Part shown: one piece after another, positions 12,426 to 26,009 of the stretch | Position numbering within the stretch: the stretch's first letter is position 1 | How the letters are laid out: each line of letters begins with the position of its first letter | Source: Platycnemis pennipes | Taxonomy: Eukaryota; Arthropoda; Insecta; Odonata; Platycnemididae | DNA: 64,000 nucleotides | Reading direction: 5' to 3' | NCBI GenBank assembly: GCA_933228895.1 | Contig: OW121850.1 | Location: forward strand, 26,607,773 to 26,671,772 | Notes under the pieces: model-generated | The model's database searches: none | Seen by the model: the letters and a program-made list of their open reading frames with translations, nothing else | What the model was told of the DNA's origin: nothing | Position numbers and translations under genes: made by a program

Positions 12426-14539
12426 AATCCTCAGGATCCTCATCCTTAGGAATGAGGCACAGTCCTAAGGATAAATACAGGAAAAGGGTTTTGGGAAAGA
12501 AGAGTCACCGTGATGAGGTAGCCATGAATATGGAAGTATAGAGGAACGGAATTCCTTATTACTGTTTGCCATGCATTTAATAGGCATTAAAGGCCATCCT
12601 TCTAACAACATCCCTTCCAGCTATCCGTTCCTTTCTCCAGCAAATTTGTAAATTAAGCCAAGTATTCTATCAATGTCGGTAGGCTTTTGCATATTCCTTA
12701 CTGCTACTTCCCGCTCTCGCAGATCATTTCTTTCCTTTCACCCTATCCAGCCTGCGTTTTTAACTTTTAATTCCTCTTAAACTAAACTCACCTTCTCCAT
12801 ACCTTCAAACTCTCGAAAACACCTCTTATTTTCCTCTACTTCGGCGTTTACTTAACGCTCTCCCCTCTCTCATCCTCTTCATCGCTTCTTAAAGCAACCA
12901 CAATCACTTTTTTATGATTTCTCCCTCCTACGTCCTTTTCTCTTCTGCCATTATCAGCACTTCCCAAGCGGCTTTCCCTTTAATCCCGCTTACATTTAGC
13001 GATCTTTTTTTAGGCGCTAACATGGCGATAAACCTCAACATTTAAGGTAGGTATTTAAGACGCGGTATATTTCACGTAATTGATTAACATTAGCTATCAG
13101 TTAATGAGGCACAGTATGAAGGAAAGCGACACTGTAACAACAGTGCTTTGTAAGCGCATGAGATTTCCGGTTAGTTGAATTAAACAATAAAGATTTGAGG
13201 GCATACCAACATGATTTGTATGCCGGGAAAATGTTATGGAGCCAACCGCAGGCCCGAAAATCGTCCATCAGAGTTGACCCCTGGATTTAAATTCCGCACT
13301 TCTGGAAATCCCCGCTGGAGAGAAATTTCGGCATTTCCCTTTCGGTCAACGGCAAGAAATACTGCGGGTGAGATCATGCTTGGATGGATCTCTGCGGACG
13401 AGGCTCCTCCACCAGCTTCTGCTGAAGGGGTTACCCCTTCAGCAGAAGAGAGGATGGGGTGATGAAATGGAGACGTTAGGAGGGCGAGTTTCGGTGGAAG
13501 TGATGGGGGATGAGAGAGGGTGGAAGGGTGGAGGGAAGGATGGGCTGACCAACGGCCGGAGAGAGTGAACATAACGAGGTCCGCTCCGAGCACCTGTGAC
13601 CCTTGCCACCACTCCGGGGACCGGAAATCCCTCCCCATGACCCCGGAGATCCGGAGCGCCGGTCACTTGACGGTTCCACCCGTGAGCTATGCGCTAACTA
13701 GGTTGGAGTCGCAATGGCTGACCGCGATGTCCGGCGCGAACGCACTCAGATGAAATTGTATTTACTCCACTCAAACACGACGGGAAGGTGTTGGAATAGT
13801 GTTAAATAACCAGGAAGGTTTCCTGTACAGCAGAACAGTTCCTTGTAATCGAGAAGATTCAATTTTAATTTTCCCTTTTGGCATTAAATAGTATTTATCC
13901 TCGCCTCAAGGTTCGGTAAATGGCTAGACACATGTATCAGAGGGAAAGTAATTTCATAATTTTTGTATGGGCGCCCGTTATTCCCAATCATATTCTTAGG
14001 CAAGAGTATGGATTCCGTCAGAAAATTTGAGGGTTTCCGGAACCAAAGTGATGTTTCAAGAGCTATAATCGCTCGGTTTCTTTTGAACTTGCGTCACTCC
14101 TTCCCAGAAACTAGAACCCTGGACCGTATTATGTCATTAGTTAATCAATTATGAAATTCATCAACTGGAGATCTTCATTTTCTCGTATTACTCTTATCAA
14201 TCTCATCTCTTATTTTCCTTGTAGGTCTTCTTACCAACTCTTGGTTTGCCATAGGTGTTTGTCCCTAGGTGATCCTCTTTTTCCTCTCTTCGTTGGGGAG
14301 CCTCCAATATTACCTACGAATCCTTTTGTCTCAAGGGTTTTTTCGTACATCGTTTTATCCTTTTCCGTATTTTACTCGGTTGTTCCTTTATGTTTCACCT
14401 CTTCAGGACCATTCTTCATTTCGTACTATATCCGTCAATTTGATCTTCATCATCCTTCTCCAGCACTAGGTTTCTAACGTTCCAAGTCCTTTCTGGCCCG
14501 TTTTTCTTAGTCTACTCTTCCAATCGATCTTCCAGCATT
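12426..14539. other. Unassigned DNA: short tandem motif, pyrimidine-rich tract, GC-rich patch
   Basis: A short motif built from ATCCTCAGG and ATCCTTAGG repeats irregularly at 12407-12475. A pyrimidine-rich tract runs from about 12590 to 13010. A GC-rich patch at about 13210-13750 keeps four or more overlapping frames open on both strands, which argues against any one being real. CTTCTGCTGAAGGGGTTACCCCTTCAGCAG at 13414-13445 forms a local hairpin. From about 14150 the plus strand is again pyrimidine-rich, perhaps part of the LINE relic that follows. Confidence 0.45.
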
Positions 14540-14770
14540 TTTCACGATTCTTTCTTGTTTCTGTTAGTATCTTCTTTGAGAATGAAATCTATCTGTACAT
14601 CACGAATGCCTTCTTAGCTTGAGCTATTCTTCGTGTGATGTCCATCGTGCGTCTCCCATCGCGTGCGATGCTGCTTCTGAGGCAAATGTATGTTTCCACC
14701 TACTCCAATTTCTTCTCATCGACCGTATTAGTTTTCTTCTCGCTCAGCAAGGATGCTAAACCTTTGAGTT
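14540..14770 (-). pseudogene. Decayed RTE-like LINE remnant, minus strand
   Basis: The minus-strand translation contains VDEKKLE, then a stop, then VETYICLRSS, followed by GRRTMDITRRIAQAKKAF. This corresponds to the region after the RT active site in the same LINE superfamily (VEEVKEFCYLGSRVTNDGR and SRIAQAKRGF in the 51.0-51.1 kb copy). The reading frame is broken by stops. Similar but very degraded sequence may continue toward 14150. Confidence 0.65.
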
Positions 14771-15410
14771 GCCATACGTCCGCAACATATCGTCATTTTT
14801 TAAACGCAGAACCCTACAGTCAGAATGGCTGAAAAGTGTTACCTTCTCGGACTCCAGCATTGCCAAGTTCTTGCAAAGCAAGGCCCCACGACTCCGACCT
14901 CAAGCTATTAGACATTAAAAAACAGGTATTTTGTGGAACCTTGCGTTAAGCTGACCAGTTTCCTAGTTACTTAGTTATCGTATTCACGTGCTTCTATCAT
15001 TGTTTCACTAAAATGATTATAAACAGTTATAATATGCATATGGTGCTCAAGTAGGTGCTAATTTCATTAAGCAAGAAGCAATCCGTATATCAGTCCTTTT
15101 GGAAAAGGCATACAAAAACAGAATGATGTGAGATATCAATACTAATTGATTCCGATTAAGTTTCACTCTGATAGTAACGTGATCAATACATCTTAATTAG
15201 CGTCTGTGCTTCTCAATGTAATTTAATATTGGTGTTGGTACGAAACTACTGCTTTAAATGCGGCCAAAGTCATTCATATGATAAATAATTTGGATTTTTT
15301 AAATTGGAAAAATATTTTTATACCAAAGGAGACATTAATGCATCTTATATTCATGATGTGTAATTTCCTGTAAGAGAGCTCGAAAGCATTCAGAGGGACA
15401 CTAAGTTTTT
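14771..15410. other. Unassigned AT-rich DNA
   Basis: I see no gene, repeat or structural motif that I can support in this stretch. Confidence 0.5.
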
Positions 15411-15622
15411 AAGTCAAGACGTCCATCATCTCGTCCTACATCTACGTCCCATCTTCCGCCACTTTCACTAAGATCAAGGGACGGCTGATCCTGCCGTCGG
15501 AAGTTGGCGGGAAGTCAATCGATGATCTCGCCAGCGACAGTTTGAGGCAGCTCGACACCTGCCACACCTCAAGGGTGGAGAAGTTTCGGCCGCTTGACGC
15601 GCTGAAGACGGTAATCCGCTGA
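15411..15622 (+). other. Open frame without start, possible exon-like patch
   Basis: This plus-strand frame has about 70 codons with no Met, following a TAA. It ends in a TGA and has a GTAATC donor-like sequence shortly before (about 15613). It includes LPSEVGGKSIDDLASDSLR, which looks more protein-like than most frames here. It lies in a GC-rich patch where stops are rare, and the minus strand is open over the same span (15474-15761), so chance is a real explanation. No domain is recognised and no clear acceptor site was found. Confidence 0.15.
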
Positions 15623-18600
15623 CGCTCCTCCCCTGAAGTGGGTCCCGGGGACAGAAGGTGGCCAGGTGCTTGGGCAAAACTTGAGCACTTCGCGAAATTT
15701 CAAACAAAATTAATTCTGGTCTCCTTCGAACTTTCTCCTCTCCAGAGAACATGCAGTCCAAACAAGAAAGTTTTGCGAAATTTACTCAGCGGCAAAGTGA
15801 TATTGCCGGCATGAAACTGTTTCCTGATCGGCACGAATCTTAAGGGGTCTTCTTTTTCATCAGCTTCACTCTTCTTGCTCGCATTAGGTACGGTACATTA
15901 AGCACGACTCGGACTTTGTTCGTGCGTCTCTTCTTCTCACTTTTTGTAGGCGTCAGCTTTCGACGCTATTGTACTCCGCTTATCTTTGGCAACTTTCGCA
16001 AGATAACATTGTTGCGAAAGGAAACGTTTTGTGGATACCAAGTTGAGATATTACCTCATCCACAAGATCACTTTCCGACTAAAACGTACAAACTCCAGCT
16101 ATTGAATGACACTTCCTTAAAGTAATATCCCAAGTTCGGTAATCAATAGCTAGGAAGTGGCCTTCACTTACCGTATCTTCCCTGACAGAATAGTAGCCAT
16201 GTCTGTTCCCAATTATTTGAACCTTTTTTGACGATTTTTACCCACTTTTACTGTATCTGCGTCCAAGAGTCTTCTCAATAGCATTTAGCTCCATCATGTG
16301 CAGATTAATTTCCTCTTGTAATGTAGTAAATCAGAAAAAAACTTGACGAAGCTTGACAGAATTAAATTTGACTGGTTTGGGAAATTGTGAACGGAAATCC
16401 ATTTCGAAAATTCTTAGGAATCTTTAAGACGCAGGATACCACATTTTTTAAACGAGTCGGTATTTCTTTGAATAGGTAAGATAAATTTGAGATTCCTTGA
16501 GCCAAATAGTCTCCTAAGAAACATCCTACGTACTAAGGAATCCGAGACTGGTGGACGCATCTTCTCATCTCTTAGAAATATATTTACTTGGTAAAAAATG
16601 TCGTTGTGTTCGCATATCTGAGAATATTATTTTTTTTTCAAAATTGGGTGCCTATCGAAATAAGTTAATGTTATTTTGACTAGGTATTGTAAAAGTATTT
16701 ACATAAATAGTTATGCAAGTCTCTAAGAGCATTGTGTTCGGCATATTTGTACCATTTTTTAGTGGTTATTTTGTATCTTGTCTCTTTTTGCAAAGCAAAT
16801 AAAACCATTCGTATTGAGAAATCTTTTGTGACTCCCTGATGCATGGTCACGCCCTACGCGAAGTCTCAAAGTTAATAGCGCAGGTTTAAAATATGGAAAA
16901 AATGTTTTAAAAATAATTGCAGATTCCACGAATATAAAAGAAATGTCTTATTTCAGCGTCTTTTGTTCGAGAGAAGGCAAACGGAATGAAACCATCCCCA
17001 TAAAGTATAAAATATGCTTCCAGCATCATGAATCATCCGTTATAAGGTCTGCAAGCTGGGTGAAAGGTGGCACAAAATATTATGCAAGTGAGAATATGCA
17101 TTCATGCCCGTACAATTTTTGAGCACTCTTGAACATACCAGCAGATTTGAACATACCTGTAATTGCTGTGGAGCTTGGAGTGAAAAACAATGCTATCTCC
17201 ATTTTATTTTCGTCACATATAAAATTTAATTCAAGTACCACTTTTGGAAAGAGAGGAGCTCACATGAAACGAGTAATTCTGTCGCAAAATTTCACAGGCT
17301 TAACTTAAAAAAAAAGATTTAATGCCCATCAACGTATCTATTCGCTTTCTTTAAAATATTCAATGATTACTATTTAAAAAATTCAAATTCTGCTATTGCA
17401 CTTTCTATAAGTTTTAATCCGCCATGAGTAGTAAAATTCTCAAACACTTCCTAAATATGTACAACCGCAGACGCGTTATAACCCGACGATTGCGTGCGCT
17501 CAGTGTCTTGTCAAGTCGCTACGCTGGCGGAATGCTACACCGTAATGACTCCCTTATGCACGCCATATTTACGACCAAAGAATTTTTCCATGCACTCTCA
17601 TTTCCCATCACCAGAGGAATGAGAGGATGAAGAAGGTGGTGGCAAGATGAAAAATTGAAAAAAATGTAACAGTTTGAGAGCTTTTTACGGAGCAAACTGT
17701 TAAGGCAGCGTAGGATACAATTTTAAGCTCATTTAGTCAACTTTTACCCGACAGCTGAAGTGAATGAAAGTCATTTTCCTCTCTATCCATGTTAACCTTT
17801 CCCCGATCAAAATTTTTCCCACCTTCATGAAGTCTGATCAGCTTACCATGCCATAAAAATCTCTCGTTTTCCGAAGGATATACTGCGCCTGAAGGGACAT
17901 CGATTGCGATTCATTGCAAATTTTCTTGCGATTCTTTCTTATGAAGGAATGGCCAAATGCCTATCATTATCTGAAGTAAATATGAATTCTCAAGTATATG
18001 AGATAGTCACCTCAAGTTATCGTGCCACATGATCATTTTTTTACTTGATCGTACCGTTAAAGCCTCTTAACCAAAATTGATGCATGGAGACATCGAATTT
18101 TTGAATACCATAACCATAGTTCTAGTTTTAGATTATAGATAGTAAAAGATACTAAAGCAAACAATGTAAATAATTCACGATATTAGCAATGTTAAGAGAA
18201 AATTGATATAATAAGAGAACAAATTACATAAGAATTTGTAACACAAATTAATGTATTCATTGATCCAACAGATTAACATGAAATCATAGTTGTACATGTG
18301 AATAAACTACAGTAAATAGTTTATGACACCAATGAGTAGTTACAAAAAAATGGGAAGGAAACGAATCCGTAGTTGATTCTCTCGTGGAACTGGTCTTCAA
18401 TCGAATCTAATCTAAATCAATCAAGCTATCGAAGCCATACTTTACTATTTATAACCAAAACAGCGAGAAGCACTGCTTTTAGTACTTTATTTTGTTCCGT
18501 CATATTTTGTAATTTATTTATAGATATTTTTATTTAATTCAATGGGTTATTTACGGAGTTGGGAGTCTTTTATCGTCATTTACGTGATGTTAATGGTTTT

Positions 18601-19379
18601 GCTCTGTCTATTTATATCTGATGAAAGAAGTCTTGCAACCAAGCACATTAAAGACCTCCCGAATTTCTGGTTTGGTCCAACATCAGATAAAATGAATCCC
18701 TAGATCGGGTCGAAACTCATTTTCTCTCTCCTTCCTTTCTTCCCCCTTCCTCCATATCAATGTTCCCACGGCAGAGTATCGCTTTCCCCAAAAATATTTA
18801 CACGCACCTCCCCACGACCGCTTGCATCTCCAGGGCCGCTTCAGTCCCGCCTGTATCAGACACTCTCCATGTGTTTTTGAAGGGGCCCTGGGGGCCTCTA
18901 TGAAAGCTATGGAATCCTCTGTCGGAAGCCAGGGGCTCCCAGGGGTAAAGTCCAGCTTTGGGCTCATGGAAGCGAGTCAGGGCAACTCTCGGCGCGAATC
19001 CTATTCTTTCCGTTTATCGCTCGAAACTGAGCCCTTGGGCAAGGGTCATTTCAGCAGGTGTGATAAGCGACCGTCCTTCTTTCCCGAAAGCGCGCTCGAG
19101 GGAGGGAGGGGAAGTAATATTTGACAGTCGGCGAATGCCAGAATATACATGCGGATACACCCAGAGGATGATATAAAGTGCAAAAAAAATTTTTTTTGGC
19201 CACGAGTCTGGAAACATACGGAAATACATGCACCAAACATAGGGAAACACTTCGACCAAATTTCAGCTCACTAAAATTTCTGCCAGGGATTGTTTCTTGA
19301 TTTTATGAAACATGAGTTTAATCCACTTGTGCGAAAGTCTCGGATTGTGGTTTTGGGGGATTTACACCCTTATAAATTA
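15623..19379. other. Unassigned DNA; GC-rich patch at its end
   Basis: I see no supported gene. The open frames (for example 68 codons at 17424-17630) have no known motif. A GC-rich patch at about 18700-19130 keeps several overlapping frames open on both strands. The rest is plain AT-rich sequence. Confidence 0.5.
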
Positions 19380-19470
19380 AGATGCTCCCTAAGCGCATAA
19401 GCCAGATGGGTTCGACCCTGCCTCGGGCATGGGTGTTCTGTTTGCATTAGTTTTAAGATATATTCGGTTA
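19380..19470 (+). mobile_element. Possible tRNA-derived SINE fragment
   Basis: GGGTTCGACCCTGCCTCGGG at about 19409-19428 resembles a B box and the following arm of a tRNA-like SINE head. The candidate A box upstream (GCTCCCTAAGCGCATAAGCC) is poor. No second copy is present in this window to confirm the boundaries. Confidence 0.35.
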
Positions 19471-19756
19471 AACGGTACGAAAAACGTGGGCCATTGAAAC
19501 ACCTATGAACCAAACTCCACTGATGCTTGATTAAGGTGCCAACAGTTCTCATAAAAATAGGACATAGTATAAGATATCAATCCACTGCATAGCATTTTTA
19601 AAAGGAAATGTGTGTCACCTTTGCCACAACAGTCCAAATAAAATGACAAAATGCAAAGCCGGAAAATTAAGGGTGATTACGGTTCACCGCCAAATATCAT
19701 ATGAACTGATTATTATTATTAGCTTTCTACCGGCGAAGATAGTTCTAAATGGGAAT

Positions 19757-20310
19757 TTAATTCTTCCAACCCCCTAAATACCACACGATATCGCTCATCA
19801 ACCCCTCATAACTCCTGCCTCCCATCATTCTATCCAAGCTACCCGTTCTTCTCCTTCCTCTTTCCCGCTTACCAAACGTTCTTCCCTCAATCCTTCCTTC
19901 AAAACACCATCTACTTTTATCATTTTTTCCACTCACCCCTTGGGCCTTCTCCAAATTTCATCTATCAAATGTTTCCTACCAATTCCAGCACTTCATCGTT
20001 AGTCCTCCTTTCGGCCCTCTTTACTATCTCCATCCTCCACACCCACATCTCAAAAGCTCCTAGTTAATTTTCATCTTATTTTCGCGAACGCCCGCGTTTC
20101 CACCTCATAAAGTGCTATGTTCCATATTAAACTTTTCACTAGTCTTTTCTTTACTTCCTACTCAACGCCCCTGTCATTAGTTCACGCCTACGAGTAAAAT
20201 CTTCTTTTGCCAATTCAATTATCCATCTCACTTCAATGCTGCTATCTTCTTTTTCTTCCAATACACTTCGTACTTAGGTAGCTAAATTGCTCCACCTGAT
20301 ACATCTTCTG
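19757..20310 (-). pseudogene. Decayed RTE-like LINE C-terminal remnant, minus strand
   Basis: The minus-strand translation, with many stops and shifts, contains in order: QFSYLSTKCIG (decayed YLGS block), VKKRLVKSLIWNIALYEVET, MWVWRMEIVK, RTNDEVLELVG, then EGRIEGRTFGKRERGRRR and MMGGRSYEGL at 19757-19954. This is the same order of blocks as in the 51.1-51.6 kb LINE. The relic is old, and the last 65-codon frame is the only part still open. Confidence 0.75.
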
Positions 20311-23030
20311 AGATCCTTCTTTTATAGTTAAACTGGCCTTTCTTGTTCTTGAAAATCGCATAACTGAACTGATATGTGACATAATATTTTACTCACTCAA
20401 AGCATATTTTTTATGTATATTAAAATAATAACCTCTAAATACGACTGAAGTATAGTCCTCGAGTAAAAGACTTCGTCTATGACCTAATTATTAGTTTTTT
20501 TTAACCTTATATTTGGAAAGCGTCCACCATTTTTGCGTGCTTCATCATTAATGAAAAGGGAAAGAGAAACAGCAATTTCCGCTTTTTTAATCACGACCAT
20601 AAAATTTCTCTTTCTCTTTCACAAAATTTTCCTCGAGATATTGCATAGCAATGAAAGTATGGTCGTGATAAATGAAACTAAGTAAACAAATTGCATTGTC
20701 TCTCTTTTATAATGCCTACGATGAAACGATATCCATATCGTTAAGCCGGAGATTGTTGAATACTATGTTGTTAAGTTTTTCCATATGATTGCAGTGGGAA
20801 ATTCACGTTCAGAGCCAAAATATCATTTTATTCACCACTGTTAATTGTACTACTGATATAGCAAATCACCGTCTTTTGCCTTAGAGTGAAAGTTTGTAAT
20901 TGTTTAATTTTTTATTTTTGCTGCAGCACCCATTAGTGGCGGAGAGTATAGGAGGAGTGAAGTAATAATAAATGATCACGTGACTCATTTTCAAGTGTTT
21001 GGGTATCACTAGTTACTAACGGAAGATTAAATTATCATACGTTGCAAGCATTTTACATTTGCCATTCATGCAAACATTATTCAAACACTACGGATTCTTG
21101 GTTGAAATTTGAGCCAATTTTGTACGCTCTTAAATACATTATCTCTCCCTACCGTATCACTCACTCACACACCGTATCATTTTCCGTGCAAAACGAACGT
21201 AAGGGGAAATAGTTACTCAGCATCTACCACTCATACTGGGTACTAAGAAGGCATTGAATCGATTAGCTTTAAAACTTATCAAAGCTCCTAGGAGTAAAGG
21301 CTGTAAGGCTCAATGGAAGATGAAATAGGAATAATAACGATTATTCACGGACCCAAATAGGACTTCAGCCATGATAAAATACGGGGATGAGTTCTATAAA
21401 AACCTAAAAACAATTAAAAATCCTAGAAAATGTGTCCTATGTGACGGATAATTCTCGATTGGTAACTTGAGATGCTGAGAATTTGTCATATATACCACAT
21501 GACTTATTAGTTTCCACCCACCTCTATTACTGTTACTACTGCAACAACTCTGCATGGCATTGCCTCATAGTTTGGCAAAACCGTACTGATGAAGTAGGTA
21601 CATATTCAATGAATGAATAACGCCTCAAATAAAGATTTTAATTGGCTCATTCTCACTGTTTAATGTGTGGCAATATGCTTATTAATAAGGTTTCTAAATC
21701 GTATTAATTTTTGCTATTTTGAATTAAATACGTTTCACTTCTTACACACCGAAAAGCCTGATAACAGAACTCCCTCCTTCTAAGTCTCCAGCGAGTCATG
21801 CATTATGACACCGATATTAAGACAACACTTCAACACCTTCGCTCTCCTGTCACCTACAAGTTATCCTTTACTACTGAAAGCATTGCCATTTTACGGTAAG
21901 GTAGTGTATTAGTATATCAAATTAATGCTACAAATATGTAGCTCAAAGTACCTACTTAACTGTTTTAGCCGCGTCTTAGTACTTAATTTCGAGAAGAGTG
22001 ATTCAAATAGAATAAATGTAGAGGCCCTTTTACTCCAGAAAATGGCGTTTGATAGGTAAATGGGAAAATCTGGCATCAAGTACTGTTCACGTTTTTCACA
22101 ATTTCATCTTTTTATATTCCTCTTTCTAAAGAAAAAGCCGTGATAGTATGTATTCTGTAAATTACTCCTTTCATTATTCCTATGATTAAAGCTGATTTGA
22201 ATTATTTAATCTTTTGGACTCCAAAATATATGAGAATGTGGCGAAAATTCATTTTATATCTCATTTCAATGAGAAAATGAAACAAATGCATTCTAAACAA
22301 CTTTACCTTAATGAGAAAAGTTTGAGATATTGATTCGTTTTTCTTACTTAATGCCCTCTAATGCTTTTCCGATACTGATATCACCAGCGCAAAAATTGAT
22401 TATCTTTTGAGAATCCTCTGACATTACAAGGATTTTAGGCCTACCGAATATGCAAATTTAAGGAATTTACTGAATTTTGAGATTAAACTGAACAGTCATT
22501 TTACCTTTGCTTTTTCAGTTAAGAAAAAGATAATAATCTGTGAAAGAAGTGGTGTAATAGCGTGTAAACATACTTTGATTTAAAATAATAATGTAATCCA
22601 AAATTCTAGATGTTCCTTGAATTCCAAACTTTTAATAAATGGCTGGTTTCATGGATACGAAAGCATAATTTCTTGTGAAAAACTAAGAGAAAAACATGCT
22701 ATAGTTGTGTAAATTAAGACTTAGCATTATACCTATGCATCACTGATTTAAGAGTAAAAACATTAAAATAATCTCATTACATCAATTATTGCGTATGACC
22801 TAATGAAATCACATAGTTGACAATCCCTTACATGGAATCTTAATTGGAGTGGAGTATGAAGTCTTCTAACCCAAATAAATATATTTTTTTAAATGATTAG
22901 AGGCTTTGGTAGGCAATTGATCATGACCCCCTAGGAATATCCACATTCTGTAAAATCCATTAGAAAATATTTAAAAAATATTTTTCTTCAGAGCTTATTT
23001 TTAAACATCGAAGTGCTCTCGTGCAATTCA
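20311..23030. other. Unassigned AT-rich DNA
   Basis: I see no gene. A 13-14-bp inverted match (ATCACGACCATA and its complement) lies at about 20589-20600 and 20657-20670. Nothing else has structure that I can support. Confidence 0.5.
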
Positions 23031-23950
23031 CTACAAGCCCAAGTTCACATGGATAAAATTATCACGGTGGATGAAATTACCGTCCCGACGGTAACTTGAT
23101 CTTAACGTGAACCTCTCCCTCCTAATGCCTCCGAGTTCGAATACACCCACAACGGGATAACGAGATAAAAGAGGTCGGTAGCCTCGCGGGGATGTGGAAA
23201 CAAAGCGGGGGAAGGAGAGTGCGGGGGTGAAGGCATAAATTGGGCCTCTTCCATTGTGACTCCTCCACCATTCCGTTCGGAACCAGCAGCAGTGGGTGAT
23301 TGACGCCTCCGGAGGCCGGATTTGGAGAGGGCTGGAGATCGCGGGAGGGGTGAGACGCCATCCTACCCTCCCCCCAAACACATGGATGTCAGCGGGAGAA
23401 AAGGCAAAGGGTTCGGGCGGAAGGATATCGCTCGTTAACGGACGGAAAAGATAATGCCGTCCGAAGGCTCGATAATACGTGCAACCCGTTTGCCATGTTC
23501 CCTCTGCACTCCCCCGCGCCGACTCGGGAGGAATGAACCCGCGGATGGAAAGGATTTGCGATGGATTCTCTCTTCTCCCCCGTTGTTCACAGACCCCACT
23601 CTCTCGAGGGCGAGGCGGAGTTAGTTGGTAGAGGAGTGAGGTGAGAGAAGAGGAGTGGAGGGAGAAATACTGGTGGAATGGATATTTCCAATAGAGACGG
23701 AGGATATATGACGAGAGAGAGATGGAGTCCAAAATAAAAGGGTGGATAGGACGAGTGTTGGAAGGGGTGAAGGGAAAGGAAGGTTACAAAAGGATGGGTA
23801 ATATTTCACTTTATCGAGAACGAAGTCGCGAGCCTACCGGAGTAGCCAGTTCGATAACGTTCGAGCCTGGCAATCCTCTCAACCACGGTCGGCAGGATGA
23901 TAATTGCTTATTGAATGCATCGCAAACGGCAAAAGGTAATGAAAAAATAA
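23031..23950. other. GC-rich then purine-rich patch with a 233-codon chance frame
   Basis: The plus strand is rich in GGAGG and GAGAG, especially at 23580-23790, so the minus strand is poor in stop codons. The longest open frame of the window, 233 codons at 23031-23732 on the minus strand, lies here. Its translation is rich in Pro, Ser and Arg, has no recognisable domain, and overlaps other open frames on the same strand. I do not call it a gene. The purine-rich part could adopt unusual DNA structure. Confidence 0.45.
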
Positions 23951-24559
23951 TGGAATGAAGAATGGAATTAAGAGGAAGATTTTCTTAGCGAAGGCTTTCG
24001 TTTTACTCATGTTCGTTAAATGATTGTGAATGATGCGTGGGAAGGGGGGAGCCTTGAAGAGAAAAGCTGCGAAGTGTACCTTTCACATTTTGTAGCTTTT
24101 GTCTGATCTGAGTATGTAACGCAAGTTTAAAATTATACCTTACAGAGCAGAGTCTCAAGCTTGTGTGGCTTAAATTCATCTGGTAATCAATGTTATGCCA
24201 TAATATATGACCTCCTGGTTATGGACAATGGTCTTTGCTGATCAATGAGAAAAACATACATATTTGGCTTTCGGAGTCAACGAAAGTCATTGCGGAATGG
24301 CTCAGAGGACTCAGGAACATAAAACTCGCTACGCAGTAGTTATTTCCTGAAATACCCATCAATGTTTTAAAACATAACCAAGACTGCATTTTTCCACAAA
24401 TGATTCGTCAACTTCCGGGATATCACCGTGATTGATTTGCAGCGTTCCATCTGATAGGGTAGGTTTTTGATATTTTTTTTACTCTTCACCTAATTAATTT
24501 TACGTATAGATCCCTTCGTACGTTGGTTCTTTTTTCAAACCAATGTATTTCTTACCTTC
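23951..24559. other. Unassigned AT-rich DNA
   Basis: I see no gene, repeat or structural motif that I can support in this stretch. Confidence 0.5.
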
Positions 24560-24750
24560 ATCTAGCCATCTGACACAGGCCTTCCCTTCCTTGTTTTCCC
24601 TCACTTACCCATAATTTCGATGACGGTCTTCAAGACCGTACTGTCCCTAATCGCCTATCATATCTGCCCAATATCACTTCTATTTTCCCCATAGAACCTT
24701 CTTTATTCCTCACCGTACTCAAAAAATATCTTAGGATATGGTCAAATTTA
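24560..24750 (-). pseudogene. Short decayed RTE-like LINE remnant, minus strand
   Basis: The minus strand reads VLKTVIEIMGK, a stop, then GKTRKGRPVSDG. This matches the LKTVIEGK...GKGRPR block near the C terminus of the LINE superfamily seen elsewhere in the window. Only this block is recognisable. Confidence 0.5.
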
Positions 24751-24892
24751 AAGTTTCGCTATAATCATATGATTTGGTGTAACTTAAAACCTAATTAAAC
24801 TACATTTGCCAATATTTCATTACACTGGCGACTGAAGCATAGCAATTGGTGGACAATTTAACTTTGCGGGATATATAAATCAGTGATAAGTA

Positions 24893-25079
24893 AAATAAAG
24901 TTTGTTATATTTCACACAATTATTTTTATTCACTCAACCGATTTCAACCTCTTCAGGTCATTATCAAGAGCAGACTACGAGCATGAGTAAATACTACTCT
25001 TGATAATGACCTGAAGACTTTGAAAAATCGGTAGAGTGAATAATAAAAATTGCGTGGAATATAGTAACATTTATTTTAT
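24893..25079. repeat. Fold-back element with 78-83-bp arms
   Basis: The arms at 24893-24970 and 24997-25079 are imperfect inverted repeats sharing CTTCAGGTCATTATCAAGAG. The stretch from the loop outward (CTCTTGATAATGACCTGAAGAC ... AAATCGGT ... AATAATAAAAATTGCGTGGAA) resembles in order the motif at 60851-60905 next to the Penelope-like fragment, and the minus strand of 37112-37195. It is non-coding. Confidence 0.8.
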
Positions 25080-26009
25080 TTTTCGAGTAGCCTCTGTAGG
25101 TTAGAAAAAAGTTAACATTGCTTATTTATTCAAAGGCCGAGTAAAATATCAGAAAAAGTTGATTAGTAACGCAGGAGGAGGAACAGAAGAGATCAGGGAA
25201 AGTGGGAGAGAAATGTTGGTGGGCTATAGGAGAGAAAGCATTGATCCTGATGTGCCGACGCGTGTCTGCAACATCCGTGCTTTATTATGCATTGACGTTT
25301 CCCTCCGTTGAGATGGCGGCAGACAGACCCTGCCGTCAAGAGGTGACACGCCCAGCGAAGGGGGAGACGTCATCGGTTTGGCGCGGCGTTCGGAAAGTAT
25401 GTAGAGACAGAAAGAGAGGAGACGGGAGTTTCCTCCTTGGATGGATACATAATGTTTGGAGGAGAAGGACTGGCTGACGTTAAGAAATTGACGAAGGGAA
25501 TAAGGGGAGGCGTAGTGAGGAATTAACGAGAATGGAACGAGGCCTTTACTCGAGTCGCAGGTGCAGTCCGTCTAAACTGACAGGCAACCCCCTAAAACGT
25601 AATTTGGTTAACCAGAGGTGTCGTCCCGTACAATGATTGATCAAAGTGGTGAGAGGAGAGATAGAATTCAAGAGAAAATCGCTCCTTTTAAATCACAATC
25701 GGCAAAACTTTGGCACAGAATATACATCTACACACCAGGCGTGCTTGACATGCTTGTTTTTAAGATTCTCCAGCACAGGCCTTATATCGCCACCGCGAAA
25801 TATTACTGTTTTATTATTACTTATTATGTTTCTATTATTTACGAAATTCTTTTATTCAAGGTAAAAGTAACTGCGTTGTGAAAAAACGCATCGGTCAAAG
25901 TATAGATATCTTGCAAAAGTTTATGAATATTTGTACGGCAGTGAAATCAGGTATAAACTGGACCGTGAGCCATAGGAATCTAGAGACCCACTCCATTAGG
26001 GTTTAACAT
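25080..26009. other. Unassigned DNA with GC-rich patch
   Basis: A GC-rich patch lies at about 25200-25560. Open frames of 91 codons (25202-25477) and 87 codons (25618-25881) show no known motif and are probably chance. Confidence 0.5.

Noticed and set aside
13211..13760. Cluster of overlapping frames of 66-134 codons
   Set aside because: Several frames on both strands are open at once, as expected from GC-rich, low-stop sequence.
23031..23732. 233-codon open frame on the minus strand, the longest in the window
   Set aside because: It lies where the plus strand is GAG/GGA-rich, which removes stop codons from the minus strand. The translation is Pro/Ser/Arg-rich without a domain, and other frames overlap it.
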